64,000 bases of DNA from Hyphomicrobium_A sp963812795 (lineage in GTDB: Bacteria; Pseudomonadota; Alphaproteobacteria; Rhizobiales; Hyphomicrobiaceae): contig CAWEWG010000013.1 of the NCBI GenBank assembly GCA_963812795.1, forward strand, positions 186,001 through 250,000, given 5' to 3'. This document shows, piece by piece, positions 27,223-39,182 of the stretch; position 1 is the first letter of the stretch; each line of letters begins with the position of its first letter. The position numbers and the translations under genes were made by a program. The notes below the pieces were generated by a model that saw only the letters and a program-made list of their open reading frames with translations, made no database searches and was not told the origin of the DNA.

Positions 27223-29922
27223 GGCGGATGCCTCCTCGCGCGGAAACTTCAGCGTCAAGCGCGTGCCGCGGCCGTCGGAGACGGGGCTCACGCGTCGATG
27301 CGCCCGCCGTGCGCATCCATGATGCCCTTGGCGATGGCCAACCCGAGGCCGGTGCTTTCGCCGCCATCGGCGTGCACTCGCTCGCAGCGTCGCGCGCATG
27401 CACGAATTTTTCAAACACGTGCGGCAGCAGGTCGGGGCGTATGCCGCCACCATCGTCGGTGACGCGCAAGAGTGACGGACGTCGGCGACACCTCGGCGTC
27501 GATGACGACGTGCGTCTCGGCCGGCGTGTGCGCAACGGCGTTGGCGACCACGTTGCCGAGCGCCTGCTCGACGAGCTTGGCGTCGGCATGCACCATCGGC
27601 AGATCGTCGGGCAGCTGCACGTCGATGCGTCTGCTTGGCGCCGTGCCGGCGCGCGGCGTCGGCGGCGCGCTGCGACGATCTCGCGCAGGTCGACCCAGTC
27701 GCGCCGCACCTCCAGCGCGCCGGCATCGATACGCGTCATGGCCAGCAGGTTGCGCACCATTTCGATCGAGGCCCTTCGGTCTCGTCGCGGATATCGGCGA
27801 GCAGATTGTTGCGGTCGCCTGGTCGCCGAGCTTGTCGCCGTAGTCGATGAGGCTCGTCGCCGAGCCGAGGATCGAGGCGAGCGGCGTGCGGAAGTCGTGC
27901 GATATCGACGCCAGCAGCGTGTTGCGCACGCGCTCGGTCTCGGTCGGCGCTACGCGCCGCCACCATCTCGCGTGCCGAGCGAAGCGCGATCGAGCGCCGC
28001 CGCCGTCTGCTCGGCGAGCGTGTCGAGCAGCGTGCGCGCCTCCGCGATCGAGCGTGGCGCCGTTCTCGTCGCGGCCGACGCCGACGACGCCGAATGCCGC
28101 GCGACGCTGTCTTCAGCGGCAGGAACAGCCACGGCACCGCGGGCAGCGTCGCCGTATCGGCGCCCGCCGGCTCGTCGTGCTCGAACGCCCAGCGTGCCGC
28201 CGTCATCGAAGCCGTGTCGAGCGCGTCTTCCGGCGGCCAAGCTGCACGCAACTCCAATTCGCCATCGACGGAGAGCAGCACCACCGCCGGCCGCCCCAGG
28301 CTGGTATGGATCTCCGCGACCGCCGCCTCCGGAATGTCATCGTAGGAGGCGACGCCCGACAGCCGGCGCGAGAATTCATACAGCCGCCGCGTCGCGCGCA
28401 TGCGCTGCACGGCCAGCTGCGCCTGCTCGCGGATGCGCCCCGCCATGGTCGACGTGACGACGGAGATCGCCAGAAAGATGAAGAGAGCCAGCAGCTCATG
28501 CGGCCTAGCGATAGTAAAGGTGTAGAGAGGCTCGATGAAAAACAGGTTGTAGGCGAGGAACGACAGCACGGAGGCGTAGACCGCCGGCCAGATGCCGAAG
28601 GTGACGGCGGAGAACACGACCGCCATCAGGAAGATCATCGAGATGTTGGGGAATGTCGTCAGCTGCGTCAGCACTTGACCGACGCCGACGGCGGCGGCGA
28701 CGGCCACCGTCGACCAGACCAGCGGCGCGATGGCAAGATTGGCCGACGCCGGCAGCGTGGCGCGAGACGGGCGCCGCGCTTCGCGCTTCGAGCCGGTAAT
28801 CACGTGCACCGCGACGCCGTCGGCGCGCCGCAACAGCTCGTGCGGCAGCGAGCGGCGCAACAGCTCGGTGAGGAAGCCGCCGCGCGAGCGGCCGAGCACG
28901 ATCTGCGTCACGTTCTCGAACTTCGAGAAGCGCAGGATCTCGCCGGCGATGTCACTGGCTGCCAGTGTCGTCGTCTCGGCGCCGAGCGAGCGCGCCAGCT
29001 TCATCGCCGCATCGACGTGGCGGCGGTCGGCCAGTCGTTCAGCTGCTCGCCGGGTTCTTCCACGGTGACGGCAATCCACGGCGCATCCATCACGTCGGCC
29101 AGGCGCTTGGCGGCGCGCACGATCGAGGTTGCGTCACTGTCGGGTCCGACGCAGGCAAGGATGCGCTCGCCCGCCGGCCACGGCCCCTCGATCGCCTGCG
29201 CGCGCATGTGGTCAATGAGGTCGGCGTCGATGCGCTCGGCCGCCCGCCGCAGCGCCAGCTCGCGCAGCGCCGTCAGGTTCTCCGGCTTGAAGAAGCGCTT
29301 GCGCGCCCGATCCGCCATGTCGGGCACGTAGACCTTGCCCTCGGCGAGGCGCTTCAGCAGCTCGTCGGTCGGCAGGTCGACGAGCACGATCTCGTCGGCG
29401 TCCTCGAACACGTGATCGGGAACGGTTTCGCGCACCCTGACGCTGGTGATGCGCTGCAGGATGTCGTTGAGGCCTTCGAGATGTTGGACATTGAGCGTCG
29501 TCCACACGTCGACGCCGGCGGCTAGCAGCTCCTCGACGTCCTGCCAGCGCTTCGGATGGCGGCTGCCGGGAATGTTGGTGTGCGCCAGCTCGTCGAGCAG
29601 CAGCAGGCTTCGGCCGTCGCGCCAGCGCCTTGTCGATATCGAACTCGCTGAGGATCTTGTTGACGTAGATGACCGGCTTGCGCGGGATGACCTCGAGGCC
29701 CGCAAGCAGCGCCTCCGTCTCGCGCCGCCCGTGCGTCTCGACCAGACCGACGACGACGTCGCGGCCTTCGGCCTTGGCGACGTGCGCCGCGCTCAGCATG
29801 GCGTACGTCTTGCCGACGCCCGGCGCCGCGCCCAGGAAGATCTTCAGCCGTCCGCGTCCGCCCTTCTTGGCGATGGCGAGGATTGCGTCCGGCGAAGCTC
29901 TCTGGGTCGTCGCTGCTGGCAT
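27219..29922 (-). CDS. kdpD: Potassium sensor histidine kinase KdpD (sequence broken by many frameshifts)
   Basis: Osmosensitive K+ sensor kinase of about 890 residues. The N-terminal KdpD domain has Walker A GAAPGVGKTYAMLSAA and LDELAHTNIPGSRHPKRWQD. A USP-like part follows (AETTTLAASDIAGEILRF). Four membrane segments (FPNISMIFLMAVVFSAVTFG) and a GAF-like region (YDDIPEAAVAEIHTSLGRP) come next. The kinase core has H-box SISHDFRTPLASILGSAT, N-box ALGNVVANAVAHTPAETHVV and G-box VTDDGGGIRPDLLPHVFEKF. At least eight +1 shifts cut the frame, near 29615, 29040, 28085, 27945 and several between 27800 and 27230. This is the densest cluster outside the giant repeat gene. All domains can be followed across the breaks, so I read it as an intact gene with consensus errors. 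The stop probably overlaps the kdpE ATG (ATGA). Confidence 0.85.
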
Positions 29923-29955
29923 GCTCGATTGAGGTCTGCCTCGCCGGAGTTGCTG

Positions 29956-30559
29956 TCAAGGCTTAAGGGTATCGAGCGCGAGATTGAGCCGCAGGACATT
30001 GACGCGCGGCTCGCCCAGCAGTCCTAGCGCGCGACCTTGTACCTCGCCGTTAACGAGGCCCGCGCACCCGGTCCTCGGGTAGCGCGCGGGCCTTGGCGAC
30101 GCGCGGCACCTGCAGCAGCGCGTTGGCCGGCGTGATGTCGGGATCGAGGCCGCTCGACGAGGTCGTCACGGCATCGACCGGGATCGGCCCGGTGACGCCT
30201 TCCTTGTGCAGCTCGTCGACGCTGCCCTGCACGCGGTCGAGCAGCTTCTTGGTGATGGGGCCGAGGTTGGAGCCGGTCGAGGCCGCCGCGTTGTATGGCG
30301 CATCGATCGTCTTCGAGGCATCGGCCGGGTCGGCCCCGCTGGTCGCCGACGGCCGCGGGTGGAAGTAGCGCTCGGTGGTGAACGACTGGCCGACGAGGCT
30401 CGAGCCGACCACCTTGCCGTCCTTCTCGACGAGGCTGCCGAGCGCCTGGTCCTGCATCATCACCCAGCCGATGCCGGTGATCGCCAGCGGGTAGACGACG
30501 CCGGTGAGCAGCGTGAAGGCGAGCAGCATGACCGTTGCGGCGCGAAGATTGTGAAGCAT
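29956..30559 (-). CDS. kdpC: Potassium-transporting ATPase subunit KdpC
   Basis: Single-span accessory subunit of the KdpFABC pump, about 200 residues. A membrane segment (NLRAATVMLLAFTLLTGVVY) near the start is followed by GSSLVGQSFTTERYFHPRPS and GSNLGPITKKLLDRV. A +1 shift near 30059 gives a premature stop. Resolving it as Gly GGG/GGC restores the family-typical end LLGEPRVNVLRLNLALDTL and a TGA at 29956. The start at 30559 lies 13 bases after kdpB, and kdpD begins 33 bases downstream. Confidence 0.93.
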
Positions 30560-30572
30560 GTGTGCGTCCTCC

Positions 30573-32630
<2,058 letters not shown>

Positions 32631-32655
32631 GGATGAAGTCTCCTGCATGGAACGC

Positions 32656-34361
32656 TCAGTAGGTCTTGCCGGCGAGCATCTGGAAGTGCTCGACGATCGG
32701 GCCAAGCGCGAGCGCGGGGAAGAATTCGAGGCCGCTGACGATGACGATGACGCCGGTCAGCAGGGCGACGAACAGAAGGCCGTGGGTCGGGAAGGTGCCG
32801 GCCGACGGGGCCAGCTTCGGCTTGGCCGCCAGCGAGCCGGCGATGGCCATGACCGGCACGATGATGCCGAAGCGGCAGGCGAGCATGGCGATGCCGAGCG
32901 TCGTGTCGTACCAGGGCGCGTTGGCGGTGAGGCCGGCGAAGGCCGAGCCGTTGTTGCCGGCCGCCGACGAGAAGGCATAGAGGATTTCCGTGTAGCCGCG
33001 CGGGCCGGGGTTGGCGAGGCCGGCCAGCGCCACCGGCAGCACGGCCGAGACGGCGCTGAAGCCGAGGATGAACACCGGCATGATGAGGATGGCCAGCATC
33101 GCCATCTTCACTTCCTTGGCCTCGAGCTTCTTGCCGAGATACTCCGGCGTGCGCCCCACCATGAGGCCGGCGACGAACATGGCGATGATGGCGAACACCA
33201 CGATGCCGTAGAGGCCGGAGCCGACGCCGCCGGGCACCACCTCGCCGATCTGGATCAGCACCAGCGGCACGAGGCCGCCGAGCGGCATGTAGGAGTCGTG
33301 CATGGAGTTGACCGAGCCGTTCGACGCGCCGGTCGTGAAGGTCGCCCAGGTCACCGATTGCGGGATGCCGAAGCGGACCTCCTTGCCTTCCATGTTGCCG
33401 CCGTCGATGCCCATGGCGTGCATCAACGGATTGCCGCCCGCTTCCGCCCAGTAGGCGATGGCGCAGCCGGCCACCATGAACAGCATCATCACGCCGAGCA
33501 GCGCCCAGCCCTCGCGCTCGCGCGCCGATCATGCGGCCGAAGGTGACGGCGAGGCCAAGGGCGAGCGCGAGGATCGCCCACACCTGGATGATGTTGCGTC
33601 CAGATGTTGGGGTTCTCGTAGGGGTGCGCCGAGTTGACGTTGAAGAAGCCGCCGCCGTTGGTGCCGAGCTGCTTGATGGCGATCTGGCTGGCGACGGGGC
33701 CCTGCGCGATCGTCTGCTTGGCGCCTTCGAGCGTCGTCGCGTCGACGTATTGGCTGAGGTTCTGCGGCACGCCGAACGCGATGAGCGCGAACGCGACCAC
33801 GATCGACAACGGCAGCAGCACGTAGAGCGTGACGCGCGTGAGATCGACCCAGAAGTTGCCGACGGTCGTCGCCTTGGCGCGGCCGAACGCGCGCGCCAGC
33901 GGCACGACGACGGCCATGCCGGTCGCCGCCGAGACGAAGTTCTGCACGGTGAGGCCGACCATCTGGCTGAAGTAGGACAGCGTCGTCTCGCCGCCGTAGC
34001 TCTGCCAGTTGGTGTTGGTGACGAACGACACCGCCGTGTTGAACGCCAGGTGCTCGCTCATCCCGCCGAAGCCCTGCGGGTTGAGCGGTAGAACGTCCTG
34101 CAGCCGCAGGATTGCGTACAGCAGCACGAAGCCGGCGGCGTTGAACAACAGCAGCGCCGAGGCGTATTGGAGCCAGGTCTGCTCGCGCGTCTCGTCGACG
34201 CCGGCGAGCGAGTAGAACCGCCCCTCGATGGGGCGCAGCGCCGGATGCAGGAACGTGCGCCTGCCTTCCAGCACCGATGCCATGAAGACGCCCAGCGGTC
34301 GCGCCGTCGCGACGACGAGCACGAGCATGAGGGCGATCTGAAGCCAGCCGTTGAGTGTCAT
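32656..34361 (-). CDS. kdpA: Potassium-transporting ATPase K+ channel subunit KdpA
   Basis: K+-translocating subunit related to K+ channels, about 567 residues. Selectivity-filter-like loops appear as FVTNTNWQSYGGE, KQLGTNGGGFFNVNSAHPYE, TTGASNGSVNSMHDSYMPLG and SAAGNNGSAFAGLTANAPW. Two +1 shifts, near 33596 (Thr ACG/ACC) and 33522 (Ala GCG/GCC), break the frame in the middle. After resolving them the sequence runs NPNIWTNIIQVWAILALALG and on to the C-terminus without loss. The ATG at 34361 follows kdpF by 43 bases. Confidence 0.94.
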
Positions 34362-34404
34362 GGGAGCGTCCTAGTCAGTGTTGCGCGCCGGCGCGCGCGG
34401 ATCC

Positions 34405-34491
34405 TCACAGCTTCTCTGGGTAGAGGAGCGCGAAGACGAGATAGACCGCGATGAGAAGGGCGACGATGCCGCCTAGGATGAGATCGAACAT
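34405..34491 (-). CDS. kdpF: Micropeptide KdpF
   Basis: A 28-residue single-span membrane peptide beginning MFDLILGGIVALLIAVYLVF and ending ALLYPEKL. The tail with a Tyr/Arg-Pro-Glu pattern is characteristic of KdpF, which stabilises the KdpABC complex. The ATG at 34491 lies 8 bases after the preceding micropeptide stop, with GAGGCGCCCC between them, and kdpA follows on the same strand. Confidence 0.88.
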   Translation of the reverse strand: MFDLILGGIVALLIAVYLVFALLYPEKL

Positions 34492-34499
34492 GGGGCGCC

Positions 34500-34583
34500 T
34501 CAGGCTTTTGCCGCCCAGCGGGCGTACAGTTGCATCAGGCCGAAGAGGCCGAGCCCAAGCGCCAGGTAGATGAGATCCAACAT
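34500..34583 (-). CDS. 27-residue membrane micropeptide at the head of the kdp operon
   Basis: A short frame beginning MLDLIYLALGLGLFGLMQLY and ending ARWAAKA: one hydrophobic span with a basic tail. The ATG at 34583 follows AGGAGCAATCTCA, a strong ribosome binding site, and the stop is 8 bases before kdpF. Spacing, hydrophobicity and ribosome binding site support a real gene. It may be a KdpF-like or assembly peptide; the role is unknown. Confidence 0.72.
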   Translation of the reverse strand: MLDLIYLALGLGLFGLMQLYARWAAKA

Positions 34584-34819
34584 TGAGATTGCTCCTGCCG
34601 ACTTCGACGATCAGGAGCTAGGGCCCGCCGGATAAAGATGCGATGCGGAATGTGCGCTGGCCGCATAAGGACGGAATAAAGATGCCGCGCGGTTGCCGCC
34701 GCGGTCGTCGGAAACTCGCGACAGAACGATCCTAGGGGCTACTTGGCGGGCAGTGGCGGGGCCCGCCCGAAGAGCCAGAAGTATGATGCGGTCAGGGCCA
34801 GGCCGCGGTACCAGCAGCG

Positions 34820-35186
34820 CTATCGGAATAAGGATCTCGCTGACACGGGAGCGCCCCCATGAGGGTTGACGCCAACCACGCTGAGGATTGCGGACGAAAG
34901 CACCCAACAAATCTGGGCCGCAAACGCGCTGCATGTGCTTGTTGCCGCGGAATCGGCCGACCCACACCAGCGGCACGCCATCGGGCAGCAACAAATCGGC
35001 AGTGCCAAGCGCGTGCCCGTGCCGTTCATCGTCAAGAGCCCGGACGACGCTGTGAACATCGCACGCGCACACGCGGCGCGATTGTTTGCGCTCGATCCAT
35101 CCGGCAATGGTCTGAATGACACCTCCCATGCTGAGCGTGGTGACCGGCAAACCCAGAATGACGACCTCGGTTGACTGGCGCGACAT
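34820..35186 (-). pseudogene. Truncated WecG/TagA/CpsF (GT26) glycosyltransferase remnant
   Basis: The first ~95 codons from an ATG at 35186 match the N-terminal part of the family: EVVILGLPVTTLSMGGVIQT, then GTADLLLPDGVPLVWVGR and VCGPDLLGAFV. After that the frame changes. A GGAP motif continues out of frame (PHGGAPVSARSLFR) and reaches a stop, and the rest of the catalytic domain is missing. This is a broken exopolysaccharide/teichoic-type glycosyltransferase gene. It sits 140 bases from a tRNA gene, a common place for insertion and deletion. Confidence 0.75.
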
Positions 35187-35327
35187 CGTCTCTCCGTGCA
35201 CCGAAAATTTTGGGCCATGGGACGACTTGCGCAGCGGCTGCCCGGCCGCCGGACGCTAGCGGTGTTCTGACGAAGTAGCTGCGTAAAGGGAGGCTACGGT
35301 AAACGCACGCTAACCACTTGATTTGAT

Positions 35328-35404
35328 TGGTGACCCCGGCATGATTTGAACATGCGACCCCCAGATTAGGAATCTGGTGCTCTATCCAGCTGAGCTACGG
35401 GGCC
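35328..35404 (-). tRNA. tRNA-Arg (anticodon CCU)
   Basis: The minus strand folds as a 77-base cloverleaf with the acceptor stem GGCCCCG / CGGGGTC, D-arm GCTCAGCTGGATAGAGC, anticodon stem CCAGA / TCTGG with loop TTCCTAA (anticodon CCT), T-arm GCATGTTCAAATCATGC and an encoded CCA end. It reads the rare Arg codon AGG. Confidence 0.95.
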
Positions 35405-35686
35405 CCGTCATGACTTTACATGTACTTATGGAGCCGCGCTACGCGACCGCTGGGGCGCCCCGCCTTGACGATCTCGTCTTGGCGGTGGCCGGGCAGAGCT
35501 TCATCAGCGCAACGCTAACGTCGCAGTCGGCCGCGTCGCGCCCACCTAGCATTTAACTAAACTCTCGGCTCTGGGCCGCGCGCGTCTCTTCACTTTGTTC
35601 TCCAATGTCGGTTGGAGGATCGGGGGGTTGATGGGGTAATACGGCTTGCCGCCTCAGGCTCGAGGCGCAGGGGCGAAGGGGTAGAC

Positions 35687-35986
35687 ATGACTAGACAGGA
35701 ACTTCAGCGGCTCAGAGCATGGGCAGACGGCAAAATTTCCGCCGGTCAGGAGCCGCGATGGGCCTGGTACCAGCTCATGAAGCTGCGTGAGGCCTTGGAC
35801 GCCATCATCGGGCAGATGGAAGCGGAAAGTGTCGCGCTCGAAATGGCATCTCTACCTTTGGCGGCAGATGCGGAGCGCGGACCGCGGTTGGTGGTTAGCA
35901 ACAGCGCACCCGACGTCGTCGCAACCACGCTGTCGGTTGGTGACATCGGGGTCCTGATGTCGATCAAGTCGGCGCGGTCACGCTAG
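35687..35986 (+). CDS. Hypothetical 99-residue protein
   Basis: Starts at an ATG with GAAGGGG a few bases upstream. The N-terminal half is helical and charged (RAWADGKISAGQEPRWAWYQ, then MKLREALDAIIGQMEAE), and the C-terminal half is less structured. No signal peptide, membrane span or known domain. It is the only plus-strand gene between the tRNA and the secretion locus and converges on the adaptor gene with a 3-base gap. I do not recognise it. Confidence 0.5.
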   Translation: MTRQELQRLRAWADGKISAGQEPRWAWYQLMKLREALDAIIGQMEAESVALEMASLPLAADAERGPRLVVSNSAPDVVATTLSVGDIGVLMSIKSARSR

Positions 35987-35989
35987 GAC

Positions 35990-37300
35990 CTATTGCTCCT
36001 TGAAAGCGCGACTAATCTGATCGTCGAGCGGCTTCAGTAGGTAGGAAAGAGCACTGCGACCACCCGTCTGTGCGAAGACCTCTACCGGCATGCCGGGTAC
36101 GATCTTGGTGGATCCGAGCCGGGCAATTTCTTGCGGATCGAGAGAGACGCGAACTGTGTAGTAGCGCTGCTCGGTTTTCGGGTCGACCGTTGTGTCAGGC
36201 GAGACATTGGTCAAGGTGCCGCTGATGACGGGCGTCGTGCGCTGATCAATGGCGGAGAAACGCAGGCTCACCACCTGCCCCGTGTGCAGCTGGTCAATGT
36301 CTTGTGGAGCGACCTTCGCTTCGACCTTGAGGGTGTCCTGGTCAGGCACGATCAGCATGATCGTCTCGCCAGGAGCGACTACGCCACCGACCGTATGTAT
36401 GATCGATTGATCGACGATACCTGAGCCTGGCGCCCTAACCTCGATTCGCTTCAGCTGGTCCTCTGCCGCGACGCGGCGCTCGATCAGCTCGCCGATCTTT
36501 GTATCGGCCTCGCGCATCTCCTTGCCAATCTCGCTGTTCGAGTCTCGATCAACCTGCAATATCTGCAGGTCGGTCTCGGAAATTTTCCCTTTGATTTGCG
36601 CCATGGTCGCTATCAGGACGCCATGCTCACCTTCGAGGCGCGCCGCATCTCTCTGCAGCTCGGTGAATCTGGTGACGGGCATCAGCTTCTTGACCCACAG
36701 CTCGCGGGCGCCGACGAGCTGCTTCTCAATCAGCTCCATCTCGCGCGTTTTGGCACGCAACTGAAATTCATACCCAGCCAACTCTTCCTTGAGCTGGTCT
36801 ACGCGCTTGGCGAGCTGGTCCTTCTGGCCGACGCGAGCTACTTGACGCAGCGAAAACAGCTTCCTTTCGCCTTCCATTGTGCGCATGACCTGCGGGTCGC
36901 TCATGCGCGACGCGAGCTCTGCCGGTAGCGGTACATTGTCCAGGTCATCGCGCTCGGCCTCCAGCCGCGCCTTCTGCGCGGTGAGTTGATCGAGATCCTT
37001 GCTCACGATGGAGAGGTTGGCCTGCGTCAACGTGTGATCCAAACGAACGAGCAGGTCGCCGGCCTTCACCCGGTCACCGTTGCGCGCAAGCACCTCGGTC
37101 ACTATCCCACCCGTCGGGTGCTGCACCTTCTTGGCATTCGATTCGACAACAACGCTGCCGGCGGCGATCACTGCCCCGGATATTTGCGTGGTCGTAGCCC
37201 AAACTACGATGCCCCCCAGGAGGAACACGATGACAGCCAGAGCGGCGCGAATATTGCGGCGCATGGACGTATGGAGCGTGGATTTGTTTTCGCTGGTCAT
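35990..37300 (-). CDS. Type I secretion membrane fusion (HlyD/PrtE family) protein
   Basis: Periplasmic adaptor linking the T1SS ATPase to an outer-membrane channel, 436 residues. One membrane span near the N-terminus (IRAALAVIVFLLGGIVVWAT), then a lipoyl half (GGIVTEVLARNGDRVKAGDL), a long coiled coil (about residues 100-290), the second lipoyl half (RIEVRAPGSGIVDQSIIHTV) and a beta-barrel region ending IVPGMPVEVFAQTGGRSALS. The ATG overlaps the ATPase stop (ATGA), so the two are co-translated. No TolC-type channel gene is in the window. Confidence 0.93.
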   Translation of the reverse strand: MTSENKSTLHTSMRRNIRAALAVIVFLLGGIVVWATTTQISGAVIAAGSVVVESNAKKVQHPTGGIVTEVLARNGDRVKAGDLLVRLDHTLTQANLSIVSKDLDQLTAQKARLEAERDDLDNVPLPAELASRMSDPQVMRTMEGERKLFSLRQVARVGQKDQLAKRVDQLKEELAGYEFQLRAKTREMELIEKQLVGARELWVKKLMPVTRFTELQRDAARLEGEHGVLIATMAQIKGKISETDLQILQVDRDSNSEIGKEMREADTKIGELIERRVAAEDQLKRIEVRAPGSGIVDQSIIHTVGGVVAPGETIMLIVPDQDTLKVEAKVAPQDIDQLHTGQVVSLRFSAIDQRTTPVISGTLTNVSPDTTVDPKTEQRYYTVRVSLDPQEIARLGSTKIVPGMPVEVFAQTGGRSALSYLLKPLDDQISRAFKEQ

Positions 37301-39120
37301 GACGCTAGGCTTACCGTCTCAGGAACGTCGTTGACCGGCTGCTGCAGCGATGGTGACGACGGTCGCGTCACCTGAGGAAGCACCTCGTCCTTGGGACCGA
37401 AGACGATGGAGCGGCCTTGATTTATGATGAGAACCATGTCGACGCCGGCCAGTGCGCTCGGCCGGTGCGATACGACGGCGACGATGCCACCGCGCTTGCG
37501 GACGCTGAGTATGGCCTGCGTCAGGGCCGCCTCACCATCGGCATCGAGATTCGAATTGGGCTCGTCGAGCACCACCAAGAAGGGATCGCCGTAGAGCGCG
37601 CGCGCTAGCGCGATCCTCTGCTTTTGGCCAGCCGAGAGGCCGAGGCCTGGGCCACGGAGCTCAGTGTCGTAGCCGTTGCGAAGGCCAACAATGAGATCGT
37701 GGACGCCGGCCGCCTTTGCAGCGGCGACGACTTTGGCCGGATCGGCCGTGGCTTCGAAGCGCGAGATATTCTCGGCGACCGTGCCGGCAAAGAGCTCGAC
37801 GTCCTGCGGCAGGTATCCGATGTAACGGCCAAGAACCTCTTCGTCCCACTGGTCGAGGGCGGCGCCATCCAAACGCACCTTCCCACGCAACGGCTGCCAG
37901 ACACCCACGAGAAGCCTCGCAAGGGATGATTTTCCCGCAGCGCTCGGACCGATCACACCGAGGCCCTGGCCAGCCTTCAGCTCGAAATTCACGTCGGCGA
38001 CCGCGAGCCGATCGCCACCTGGCGGGGTTGCGCTTAGTGCCTCGACCTTGAGCCTGCTGCTTGGCGACGGAAGAGGTTGGCGAACAGAACGCGCCGGCAA
38101 TGCCTCAAGAAGCGTCGCGAGCCTTTGGCGGCTCTGGCGCGCACCGACAAATCCCTTCCAGTTGGCGATAGCAAGGTCGACCGGGGCGAAAGCGCGCGCG
38201 GTCAGGATCGATCCCGCAATAATGATTCCGGCCGTTGCTTCCTGATGAATCACCAGGTAGGCACCCACGCCGAGCACGGCCGATTGCAGCATGACGCGCA
38301 AGACTTTGGAGATCGCGCCAAAGCCGCCCGCAACGTCGGCCACCTTGTTCTGGGTCTCGAGGTAGGCAGCGTTTGCCGTCTCCCACCGATCGGCCATGCG
38401 CTCGGTCATGCCCATCGCGACCAGCACTTCAGCGTTGCGCCGACCCGTCTCCGCAAGCCCGTGCCGCTCGACGTTGTCTGTCAAAGCCGCCTTTGTCGGG
38501 CTGCGCGTCAAACCCTCCGTCATCAGGGTGATCGCAACGAGGATCAGTGCGCCGCACAGAGCCACTGTGCCGAGCAGCGGATGGAATGCGAAGATGACCC
38601 CGATGTAAACCGGGATCCAAGGAAGATCGAAGAGTGCGGTGGGTCCCAACCCCGACAAGAAGTTTCGCATGGAATTGAGGTCGCGAAGCGGCTGCAAGCC
38701 GTCGCCGCGGCTCGCGACTCTCAGCGGCAAGCGCACGAGGCTCGTGTAGACGCGCCGACTCAACGAGGTGTCAATATACGCGCCGATGCGTACTAGGACG
38801 CGCGATCGTATGAGGTCGAGGACGCCCTGAATCGCGAGCAGCATGCCTGTGAGGATGGCGAGACCGACAAGCGTCGGCACGGACCGGCTGGGCAAGACGC
38901 GGTCGTATACCTCAAGCATGAACAGCGAACCGGTCAACGTGAGCACGTTGATCACGACCGTTAAGATACCAATTCCGATGAGCGCACCGCGGCAAGCGGC
39001 AAGCGCTGCCTGGAGCTCGGATTTCTCAGAGCGGGGCGATTTAGGCGCAGGCGCGCGCGAAGCTGGCGCGCCTGATGTCGCCTCTCGCTCCAAATCGGAT
39101 GCAACTTGCACAACACTCAT
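37297..39120 (-). CDS. Type I secretion ABC transporter (PrtD family)
   Basis: Inner-membrane ATPase that exports the giant RTX protein encoded upstream, 607 residues. Six-span membrane domain (about residues 45-320, e.g. GALIGIGILTVVINVLTLTG) followed by the ATPase with Walker A GPSAAGKSSLARLLVG, Q-loop GYLPQDVELF, signature LSAGQKQRIALARAL and Walker B FLVVLDEPNSNLD. The N-terminus has no C39 peptidase or CLD-like domain, so the substrate should be exported through a C-terminal RTX signal without leader cleavage. Confidence 0.94.
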   Translation of the reverse strand: MSVVQVASDLEREATSGAPASRAPAPKSPRSEKSELQAALAACRGALIGIGILTVVINVLTLTGSLFMLEVYDRVLPSRSVPTLVGLAILTGMLLAIQGVLDLIRSRVLVRIGAYIDTSLSRRVYTSLVRLPLRVASRGDGLQPLRDLNSMRNFLSGLGPTALFDLPWIPVYIGVIFAFHPLLGTVALCGALILVAITLMTEGLTRSPTKAALTDNVERHGLAETGRRNAEVLVAMGMTERMADRWETANAAYLETQNKVADVAGGFGAISKVLRVMLQSAVLGVGAYLVIHQEATAGIIIAGSILTARAFAPVDLAIANWKGFVGARQSRQRLATLLEALPARSVRQPLPSPSSRLKVEALSATPPGGDRLAVADVNFELKAGQGLGVIGPSAAGKSSLARLLVGVWQPLRGKVRLDGAALDQWDEEVLGRYIGYLPQDVELFAGTVAENISRFEATADPAKVVAAAKAAGVHDLIVGLRNGYDTELRGPGLGLSAGQKQRIALARALYGDPFLVVLDEPNSNLDADGEAALTQAILSVRKRGGIVAVVSHRPSALAGVDMVLIINQGRSIVFGPKDEVLPQVTRPSSPSLQQPVNDVPETVSLAS

Positions 39121-39182
39121 ACTATGTCACTTCGCTTGCCAAGAACGCTACCTACAGTCGGCCCGTTCGATTACTGCGCTTA

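Noticed and set aside
26533..27726. KdpD-KdpE fusion protein
   Set aside because: The in-frame link arises because frameshifts in the end of kdpD happen to enter the kdpE frame; a stop overlapping the kdpE ATG appears once one wobble base is removed.
35328..35404. Prophage or integrative element at the tRNA
   Set aside because: No integrase, relaxase, transposase or phage structural gene is present in the window, so only a possible junction is noted.
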